Below are positions 1-5,009 of a DNA stretch of 5,009 nt, piece by piece; positions within the stretch are counted from its first letter, which is position 1, and each line of letters starts with the position of its first letter. Made by a program: the position numbers and the translations under genes. Source of the DNA: a bacterium (GTDB lineage: Bacteria; ARS69); the NCBI GenBank assembly GCA_025774865.1, contig JALGZO010000636.1:1-5009 (forward strand). Reading direction: 5' to 3'. The notes below the pieces were generated by a model that ran no database searches, was not told the DNA's origin, and saw only the letters and a list, made by a program, of their open reading frames with translations.

Positions 1-1956
1 GTGGTCGGCGTACGCGGCGACGTAGAACTCTTGCTTAATGTACTCCAGGTTGTTCTCCGGCAGCGACTCGATCTCGGTCACGAGATCGCTACGGAGCTTC
101 TCCGCCTCGTCGGGATCGAACTCGGGAAAGAACAGGGTTTCCTTCAGCATGCCGAGCATCTCGCGCCATTGACCGAAGAGTCCGGTGTAGTGGTGAGCGC
201 CGGAGTCACGGTAGTCGACGTTGCGCGACGTGTTCGCCCGGCTGCCGACGGAGATGTGCGCGGAGGCGTCCACGGAGAGCGACGTGAGGAGCCGCGTGAA
301 TTCTTCCCGATCCCAGCGGCGGGTCGCGCGCATTCCCATCTCGGCGACGAACCGGTTGATTCCCGCGCGACCCTTCGGCTCGACCCACTGGCCGCCGAGT
401 ATGCGCCCCGAGATCCCGATCAGCGGCGACGCGTCCGTCGGGTGCACGAGGAGACGCAGGCCGTTCGCGTAGGTGAACAGGGTCACGCCGTCCGCCGCGT
501 CCGTCCGTTCGTAGGGGAGGGGCTCGGCGTCCGGCGGGCGGAGGGCGCCGGCCACGTCGAGGTCGGGCAGCGGCGGCGCGGAAGTCGCGCGCGGCTCGAC
601 CTCGAGTCGCGGCGCGGACTCCGGGTCGAAGTCCTCGGGCAACACGGTCGCCGTCACGAGGCGCCGGCTTCCGATCCAACGATCCTTCGCGGCCTGGACC
701 TCGTCCGGCGTGAGGTCTTCGTATCGATTCAGGAGCTCGCGGGCCGCGCTCATCCCCCGGCGACTCGTGAGGAACCCGATGCGCTCGGCTTCGTCCGCGA
801 ACGTTTCTCGTTGGCGCGCCTCATCGAAGACAAGACGCCGCCGGGTCTGGTCGAACACGTCGTCCGGGATCCGGGTCACGTCGAAGTCGATGAGGAAGGC
901 GTCCACGAATCTCCGGACGGCATCCTCCTTCTCGGCGTCCATGCGGGCGAAGACTCGGAACGTGCCGTAGTCGCGCATGGAGTACTGGGCCGCGGAGACG
1001 CTCGTGACCCACTTGTCTTGCTCGATCAGGAACTGTGGCAGGCCGTGCGAGCGGTCATTCATGAGGGCGGCGAGCATCTCGAGGGCCGGGATGTCTTCGT
1101 GGTATCCGCCCGGGGTCACGACTCCCTTCAGGAGGATCGCGCGGGTCGCCTGCGCGAGATGGTCGGTACGGGTGCGCGGGCCCTGCTGCGCCGCTTCTTC
1201 CAGGCCGAGCTCGAAAGAGTCCGGACCGGGCTCTTCCGTGCCCCAGACCTCTTCGATCGTTTCCTTCATTCCGTCCGGATCGAAGTCGCCGACCACGCTG
1301 AGCAACATGTGATTCGGCGAGAAACGATCGCGGTAGTACTGCTCGGTCTTTCTCATATCGAGCTCGCGAATGGCCTTCTCCGTACCGATCACCGTGCGCC
1401 CATACGGGTGGGTGTCGAACGCGAGCGTGTTCCAGATTTCGTAGATCAATCGGCCGGGCTGCTCGCGCCCGCGGGTCATCTCCTGAAGGACCACGAGCTT
1501 CTCGTCCTCGAACCACTCTTCCTCGAAGTCGAGATCGAGCATCGCCTCTCGGAATACACGGAGCGTCTCTCGGAAATTCTCCTTGGGCACTTCGAACCCG
1601 AAGTTGATTTCATCGTCCCAGGTCCAGCCGCCGGCCTCCCGCCCGAGGAGTGAGATGGTCTTGCGAAACTCGGTGGGAGCGAGGTTCGGAGTCCCGCCCT
1701 TGTAGACGAGGTGCTCGATGTAGTGCAGCGAACCCTGGTAGTACTCGTCTTCCGTACGACCGCCGGTCGTGACGAAGCAAGACAGCGCGATCACGGGGTG
1801 AGCGGAGGACGGGGCCATCAGGATCGTGAGCCCATTGTCGAGGACGACGGACTGGAACGGCTCGTCGGCGGATCCCGGCGAGACGAGCGACAGGACGAAG
1901 GCCGCCGTGAACGTGAGGCGAGCGGAGCGGGCGGAGCGGGGCTCGGCGAGCGACAT
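1..1956 (-). CDS. Secreted M16 family zinc metallopeptidase, two-domain, 3' end cut by window edge
   Basis: Reading the minus strand from the ATG at 1956 gives 652 codons without a stop, running off the window at position 1. Residues 1-30 look like a signal peptide (Arg-rich start, hydrophobic 14-26, likely cleavage after GSA), so the enzyme probably acts outside the cytoplasm. The first M16 domain (about 33-460) has the inverted zinc motif HYIEH at 78-82 and the third ligand Glu159 in LQEMTRG, exactly 76 residues after His82, as in pitrilysin and insulin-degrading enzyme. HPYGRTVIG (183-191) and YYRDRFSPNHMLLSVVGDF (207-225) match the conserved start of the M16 C-terminal subdomain. A second M16 domain begins near 489 (DGVTLFTYANGLRLLV), but its zinc-motif position reads RFVAE (535-539), so it should be catalytically dead. 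Two-domain members often reach about 900 residues, so perhaps a quarter is missing. The substrate is unknown; M16 enzymes usually cut peptides or small unfolded proteins. The family is certain, the specific role is not. Confidence 0.95.
   Translation of the reverse strand, partial: MSLAEPRSARSARLTFTAAFVLSLVSPGSADEPFQSVVLDNGLTILMAPSSAHPVIALSCFVTTGGRTEDEYYQGSLHYIEHLVYKGGTPNLAPTEFRKTISLLGREAGGWTWDDEINFGFEVPKENFRETLRVFREAMLDLDFEEEWFEDEKLVVLQEMTRGREQPGRLIYEIWNTLAFDTHPYGRTVIGTEKAIRELDMRKTEQYYRDRFSPNHMLLSVVGDFDPDGMKETIEEVWGTEEPGPDSFELGLEEAAQQGPRTRTDHLAQATRAILLKGVVTPGGYHEDIPALEMLAALMNDRSHGLPQFLIEQDKWVTSVSAAQYSMRDYGTFRVFARMDAEKEDAVRRFVDAFLIDFDVTRIPDDVFDQTRRRLVFDEARQRETFADEAERIGFLTSRRGMSAARELLNRYEDLTPDEVQAAKDRWIGSRRLVTATVLPEDFDPESAPRLEVEPRATSAPPLPDLDVAGALRPPDAEPLPYERTDAADGVTLFTYANGLRLLVHPTDASPLIGISGRILGGQWVEPKGRAGINRFVAEMGMRATRRWDREEFTRLLTSLSVDASAHISVGSRANTSRNVDYRDSGAHHYTGLFGQWREMLGMLKETLFFPEFDPDEAEKLRSDLVTEIESLPENNLEYIKQEFYVAAYADH
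1867..1956 (-). other. Signal peptide of the M16 peptidase
   Basis: The first 30 residues have the classic three-part layout. An n-region carries four arginines (R7, R10 and R13 in an RSARSAR run, plus the start segment), followed by the hydrophobic stretch LTFTAAFVLSLVS and a small-residue end SPGSA before DEPF. There is no lipobox cysteine, so Sec-type signal peptidase I cleavage after Ala30 is the best guess. This is inferred by eye. Confidence 0.75.
1921..1938 (-). repeat. Two-copy 9-bp tandem repeat in the signal-peptide n-region
   Basis: Codons 7-12 of the M16 gene are two consecutive copies of a 9-bp unit, CGCTCCGCC then CGCTCCGCT, with one mismatch. They encode Arg-Ser-Ala twice. The likely origin is slippage, and because the unit is in frame, copy-number change would only lengthen or shorten the charged n-region. 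Confidence 0.6.
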
Positions 1957-1963
1957 GGATGGT

Positions 1964-1969
1964 TCTCCT
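1964..1969 (-). promoter_or_regulatory. Ribosome binding site of the M16 peptidase gene
   Basis: On the minus strand AGGAGA lies 7 bases before the ATG at 1956, a near-consensus Shine-Dalgarno sequence at normal spacing. It fixes the start that also gives an intact signal peptide. Confidence 0.8.
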
Positions 1970-2057
1970 GGTACGAAGAGTGGTGGACGACCCCGGCCGG
2001 AATGCTAGCGTGAACGATCGGCCGAGGCCACCGCTCCCGGCTCGCCGGTTCTTTCCG

Positions 2058-2086
2058 TTGTGACGCGGACGAACTGTCCCTATGAT
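2058..2086 (+). promoter_or_regulatory. Sigma70-like promoter for the ychF-like operon
   Basis: TTGTGA (2058-2063, 4 of 6 matches to TTGACA) is followed after exactly 17 bp by TATGAT (2081-2086, 5 of 6 matches to TATAAT). Transcription would start near 2092-2094, leaving a leader of only about 20 bases before the ATG at 2113. This places the in-frame ATG at 2089 upstream of the predicted transcript start and supports the later start. The pairing was found by eye against the E. coli consensus, and the host sigma factor preference is unknown. No equally good promoter was found for the divergent gene. Confidence 0.55.
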
Positions 2087-2102
2087 CCATGGTCCTCGTT
2101 CC

Positions 2103-2106
2103 GGAG
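2103..2106 (+). promoter_or_regulatory. Ribosome binding site deciding the ychF-like start
   Basis: GGAG sits 6 bases before the ATG at 2113. The alternative in-frame ATG at 2089 lacks a comparable purine-rich element at proper spacing, and it would add eight residues (MVLVPERR) that YchF proteins do not have. Confidence 0.7.
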
Positions 2107-2112
2107 CGGCGA

Positions 2113-3198
2113 ATGAAGGTGGGGATCGTGGGCCTGGCCTCCTCCGGCAAGTCCACTCTTTTCAACGCGTTGACGCACGGGGTGGCCGAGACGGGCCGCT
2201 TCGGATCCGGGCGCGCCGAGGTCAACCGCGCGCAGGTGCTCGTACCGGACGAACGGCTCGACTGGCTCGCCGACCTCTACGGGCCGAAGAAGAAGACCCC
2301 GGCGACGGTGGACTTCCTGGACGCTCCGGGTCTCGTGGCCGGCTCCACCGACAAAGCCACGGCGAGATTGATCGGCGACCTGCGCACGGTGGATGCGCTG
2401 CTTCAGGTCGTTCGCGTCTTCGACGATCCCGCGGTGCCGCACCCAGCCGGTTCGATCGATCCGGTGCGCGACGTGAGCGACTTCGATGCGGAGCTCATCT
2501 TGGCCGACCTCGCCGTGGTAGAGAATCGGCTGGCCCGGGTCGTGTCCGACCTCGGGAAGGGCGTCGAGCCGGCGGTGCTCGGTCCCGAGAAGGATCTTCT
2601 CGAACGCGTGCAGGGAGCCCTCGAGGAGGGACGGCCGGCGAGGTCGGTCGATCTGTCGGCGAAGGAGCGTCAGGTCCTGCGCGGTTACGCGCTGCTCTCC
2701 CAGAAGCCCGCCATTCTGATCGGCAACGTGGGGGAAGACGATGCATCGGGTGGTGACTCCGACGCGGCGTTGCGCGAGTACGCCGCGTCTGCGGGCCTGC
2801 CCTACCTGCCGGTCGCAGCGCAGATCGAGTCGGAAATCGCCCAGATGGAAGACGCGGAGGCCGCCGAGTTCCTCGCGGACCTGGGGATCGAGCGCCCGAG
2901 CCGTGACCGAGTGATCCGGGCCGCGTTCGATCTTCTCTCGCTCATCATCTTCTTCACGTTCGGCGAGGACGAGTGTCGCGCTTGGACAGTGGCACGCGAC
3001 TCCGATGCGGTCGAGGCCGCCGGCAAGATCCACTCCGACATCGCGCGCGGGTTCATCCGGGCCGAGATCGTCGATCTCGGCACGCTTCGGGAAGCGGGCT
3101 CGTGGGCGGCGGCGAAGGACGTGGGCAAGCACCGGCTCGAGGGGAAGGAGTACCGCATGCGAGACGGGGACTGCGTGATCTTCCGATTCAACGTGTAA
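2113..3198 (+). CDS. ychF: YchF/OLA1-family P-loop ATPase (divergent)
   Basis: The 361-residue product matches YchF (E. coli protein about 363 aa) along its whole length. The start MKVGIVGLASSGKSTLFNAL holds the P-loop G7-x4-GKS14. VPDERLD (44-50) and PATVDFLDAPG (63-73) lead to the Walker B/G3 motif D70-A-P-G73. The G4 position reads N205-V-G-E208, the NxxE form linked to ATP rather than GTP preference in this family. His110, in DDPAVPH, lies where YchF has its catalytically important histidine. The C-terminal TGS-type domain (about 276-361) is highly typical: FFTFGE, RAWTV, AAGKIHSDIARGFIRAE, then GKHRLEGKEY and a final FRFNV. YchF proteins are cytoplasmic ribosome-associated ATPases tied to translation and stress responses. 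Oddities: the usual GEGLGN stretch after G3 is replaced by STDKATARL, the P-loop has ASS where NV is usual, and the only cysteines (288 and one near the C-terminus) lie in the last domain. It may be a YchF-like paralogue rather than the housekeeping copy. It is first in a likely operon with the phosphodiesterase gene. Confidence 0.92.
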   Translation: MKVGIVGLASSGKSTLFNALTHGVAETGRFGSGRAEVNRAQVLVPDERLDWLADLYGPKKKTPATVDFLDAPGLVAGSTDKATARLIGDLRTVDALLQVVRVFDDPAVPHPAGSIDPVRDVSDFDAELILADLAVVENRLARVVSDLGKGVEPAVLGPEKDLLERVQGALEEGRPARSVDLSAKERQVLRGYALLSQKPAILIGNVGEDDASGGDSDAALREYAASAGLPYLPVAAQIESEIAQMEDAEAAEFLADLGIERPSRDRVIRAAFDLLSLIIFFTFGEDECRAWTVARDSDAVEAAGKIHSDIARGFIRAEIVDLGTLREAGSWAAAKDVGKHRLEGKEYRMRDGDCVIFRFNV

Positions 3199-3201
3199 CC
3201 G

Positions 3202-5004
3202 ATGCGCCCCGGTCTCGTCCCCGCGGTCCTGGCCGCTCTCGGCTACGCGCTACTCGAGCTCGCGTTCTTCGCCCGGCGGAACCTCCTGCTTCCGTGGGAA
3301 GCGGAACATGTCTTCCTCGGCTTGATGTTCTTCGTCGTGCACGGCGTCGTGGCCCTGGCTGCGTTGTTCGCGGCGGGGCTTCTCACGCGGCGGCTCGCCC
3401 CGTCGCTCGCGAACAGCCTCCCCGCGTTGGCTCCGATCGCCACGCTCGTGCTCGTGCACGCGCTCAGCCATTACCGGGAGCGCGTGAATGCCCGCCCGCG
3501 CGACGTGGAGGGAAGCCTGGTCACCATCGGTATCGTGGTCGCGATCGTCGCCGCGACGATCGTCGCGGCGTACCTGATTCGCGGATCGTCGAAGCGGGCG
3601 AGCGCCGCGGCGACGACACTGAGTCTCGCGATCGTCGCCGCGGGCGCTCTGCGCGTGCTCACCGCCGCGCCGGTCGGTGGGGTCGCCGCCACGACGCCGC
3701 GGCCCGAAGATGATCGGCTCGCCGCGGTCGACACCGGGCAGCGCGTCTTGCTGCTCGGCGTCGACGGCGCGAGCTGGGACATACTCGATCCGCTGATGAA
3801 GGAGGGGCGCCTCCCGAACTTCGCGGCGCTCGTCGCGAGAGGCCGAACCCTTCGTCTCGAGTCGATCCGCCCGACGTTTTCCCCGGTGATCTGGACTTCG
3901 GTGGCGACCGGAACGGACCGCTTCCGGCACGGTATCCACGACGTCGTCCAGACGACGCTCCCCGGGGGCACGACGCTCCGCCGATCGATGGATCGTACGG
4001 CGTTCCTCACGAAAGTCGCGGCCCGGTCTCTCCACCTGGTGCACCGGGCCGGTCTTACGCGGGTCACGCCGTACCGCAGCGATCAGGTGGGCGCGACCTC
4101 CGTGTTCGAAGCTGCCTCGGAGGCGGGACTCTCGACGTCGCGGGTGGAATGGTACGTGAGCTGGCCGTCCCGGGGCCTTTCCGGTCTCGACGTGTCGGAC
4201 CGCTTCCACCTGCAGGATCCGACGGGCGAGCCGATGGCGGGCGTCGTCGCCCCGGCGGCGCTCGGCCCCGTGCTTCTCGACCACGTCGTGACCGCGGAAG
4301 ACGTTGCACTCGACCGGGTCCTCGACCTCGTCGACACGGAGGGGATGACCCCGGCCGAAGTGAGCCGCTGGGCGCGCGACCATTCGAGGTTCATCACGGA
4401 GATGCGCCACAATCTCGCGCGCGATCTCACGACGCGCGACATCGCGGTCGACCTTCTCTCCCGCGACGACGAGTGGCGCCTCTTCGGGGTGTACTTCCGC
4501 GCCGTCGACCTCTCCCACCATCTCACCTGGCCGCGACGCCACGCGCCGGGGGACCCTCTGGGAACCGTCATCGACCGCTACCACGAGCTGTCCGACGAAA
4601 TCGTCGGCGACGTGCTCGCCGAGGTACCCGAGGACGCGGTGATCGTGATGCTCTCGGACCACGGCTTCGAGGATCGCTACGCTCACGCCCGCGCTCCCGA
4701 CGGCTTCGCGATCATGGCCGGATCGCCGATCGTCCGCGGCGAGAGCGCGGCGTCGCGGGCGGTGATCGGCGTCTACGATGTCGCTCCGACGATCGCGGCG
4801 CTGCTCGGGTTGCCGGTGGCGGAGGATCTGGCCGGTCGGCCGCGCCTCGATTTCCTGGATCCCGCGTTCGTGGCGGAGAACCCCGTGCGCTCCGTCTCGA
4901 CCTGGAAGCGAGAGGGAGGGAAGACTCTGCCCTCGGTGGACGATGATCACTCCGTCGAGGAGGCCGAGCTCGAACGGCTCCGGGCCCTCGGCTACATTCA
5001 GTGA
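3202..5004 (+). CDS. Membrane-anchored alkaline phosphatase superfamily phosphodiesterase
   Basis: This 600-residue protein starts three bases after the ychF-like stop. No clear Shine-Dalgarno precedes it, so translational coupling is likely. The N-terminal part has about five hydrophobic segments (roughly 4-23, 37-61, 72-90, 105-126, 136-157). A catalytic domain follows from 181 and resembles type I phosphodiesterase/nucleotide pyrophosphatase members of the alkaline phosphatase superfamily. LLLGVDGASWD gives metal ligand Asp188. RPTFSPVIWTSVATG (223-237) holds the nucleophile, probably Ser227 or Thr225. VEWYVSWP (315-322) and VSDRF (331-335) are family landmarks. YFRAVDLSHHLTW supplies Asp436 and His440, LSDHGFED supplies Asp486 and His487, and His495 is the probable last ligand. 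GVYDVAPTIAALLGLP and the LRALGYIQ end are also typical. All expected metal positions appear filled, so it should be active. The odd number of helices would place the catalytic domain outside if the N-terminus is cytoplasmic. The substrate (lipid head group, nucleotide or glycan phosphate) cannot be told from sequence. Confidence 0.88.
   Translation: MRPGLVPAVLAALGYALLELAFFARRNLLLPWEAEHVFLGLMFFVVHGVVALAALFAAGLLTRRLAPSLANSLPALAPIATLVLVHALSHYRERVNARPRDVEGSLVTIGIVVAIVAATIVAAYLIRGSSKRASAAATTLSLAIVAAGALRVLTAAPVGGVAATTPRPEDDRLAAVDTGQRVLLLGVDGASWDILDPLMKEGRLPNFAALVARGRTLRLESIRPTFSPVIWTSVATGTDRFRHGIHDVVQTTLPGGTTLRRSMDRTAFLTKVAARSLHLVHRAGLTRVTPYRSDQVGATSVFEAASEAGLSTSRVEWYVSWPSRGLSGLDVSDRFHLQDPTGEPMAGVVAPAALGPVLLDHVVTAEDVALDRVLDLVDTEGMTPAEVSRWARDHSRFITEMRHNLARDLTTRDIAVDLLSRDDEWRLFGVYFRAVDLSHHLTWPRRHAPGDPLGTVIDRYHELSDEIVGDVLAEVPEDAVIVMLSDHGFEDRYAHARAPDGFAIMAGSPIVRGESAASRAVIGVYDVAPTIAALLGLPVAEDLAGRPRLDFLDPAFVAENPVRSVSTWKREGGKTLPSVDDDHSVEEAELERLRALGYIQ
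3539..3642 (+). repeat. 17-bp exact direct repeat within the membrane-helix coding region
   Basis: TCGCGATCGTCGCCGCG occurs at 3539-3555 and again at 3626-3642, 87 bp apart and in the same reading frame. Both copies encode an AIVAA stretch, one in the fourth and one in the fifth predicted membrane helix. The first copy overlaps a perfect palindrome at 3542-3562. Limited codon choice for Ala/Ile/Val in GC-rich DNA could explain the match, though identity over 17 bases could also reflect internal duplication. Confidence 0.6.
3542..3562. repeat. Perfect 21-bp palindrome (10-bp arms, one central base)
   Basis: CGATCGTCGC (3542-3551), a single C at 3552, then GCGACGATCG (3553-3562) form an exact inverted repeat. 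It lies inside the phosphodiesterase gene, in the codons of the fourth membrane helix. The arms could bind a dimeric protein or form a tight hairpin in the mRNA, but no T-run follows, so it is not a typical terminator. A by-product of the repeated AIVAA/TIVAA codons is the simplest explanation. Confidence 0.65.
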
Positions 5005-5009
5005 TCGAC

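Noticed and set aside
1-1653. Long plus-strand open frame of 550 codons
   Set aside because: It is antisense to the M16 peptidase in the same codon register. Its product has a skewed Arg/Glu/Val composition and no recognisable motifs, and the opposite strand carries a full zinc-site signature.
2002-2030. Possible minus-strand promoter for the M16 gene (TAGCAT with TGGCCT at 17 bp)
   Set aside because: The -10 matches only 4 of 6 and the -35 only 3 of 6 consensus positions, which is expected by chance in a region of this size.
2089-2112. Upstream ATG at 2089 as the start of the ychF-like gene
   Set aside because: It lies only three bases after the predicted -10 element, lacks a good ribosome binding site, and adds eight residues absent from the family. 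The ATG at 2113 has GGAG at good spacing and gives the usual YchF N-terminus.
2080-3132. Minus-strand open frame of 350 codons opposite the ychF-like gene
   Set aside because: The plus strand matches YchF from end to end. The minus frame has no family motifs and a composition typical of reversed GC-rich coding DNA.
3542-3562. Palindrome as a transcription terminator
   Set aside because: It lies inside a coding sequence, has almost no loop and is not followed by a T-run.
3250-4950. Long minus-strand open frame of 566 codons opposite the phosphodiesterase gene
   Set aside because: It is a high-GC shadow: the product is Arg/Asp/His-rich and low in complexity, no ribosome binding site was noticed, and the plus strand encodes a clear enzyme with conserved catalytic residues.

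Overview
The window is GC-rich bacterial chromosomal DNA. Strong C/G preference at third codon positions leaves long open frames on the strands opposite the real genes. It holds three protein genes around one short divergent intergenic region. The organism cannot be fixed from the sequence. High GC, an exported M16 peptidase and a membrane-anchored phosphodiesterase would fit a GC-rich Gram-negative-type lineage (for example the Myxococcota, Acidobacteriota or related uncultured phyla), but this is inference. No tRNA, rRNA, CRISPR array, insertion sequence, phage gene or integration signature was seen.

Left part (1-1956, minus strand): the first 652 codons of a secreted two-domain M16 (pitrilysin/insulinase-type) metallopeptidase. 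It has a signal peptide, a complete HxxEH...E zinc site in the first domain, and a second domain that has lost the zinc site. The 3' end lies beyond position 1. A plus-strand open frame over 1-1653 is only the antisense shadow of this gene.

Middle (1957-2112): a 156-bp divergent intergenic region. It carries a good sigma70-like promoter for the rightward genes (-35 at 2058-2063, -10 at 2081-2086) and a clear ribosome binding site for each flanking gene.

Right part (2113-5004, plus strand): a probable two-gene operon. The first gene is a divergent YchF/OLA1-family P-loop ATPase. Three bases after its stop comes a 600-residue protein with about five membrane helices followed by an alkaline-phosphatase-superfamily (type I phosphodiesterase-like) domain whose metal ligands look complete. 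The two products have no obvious shared pathway. YchF-type proteins bind ribosomes and nucleotides in the cytoplasm, while the phosphodiesterase is probably a membrane enzyme acting on a phospho-substrate at the cell surface or in the periplasm.

Nothing here clearly amounts to an undescribed multi-gene system. The most unusual points are the degenerate switch II of the YchF-like protein, its tight coupling to a membrane phosphodiesterase, and repeat and palindrome structure in the DNA encoding the phosphodiesterase's membrane helices.
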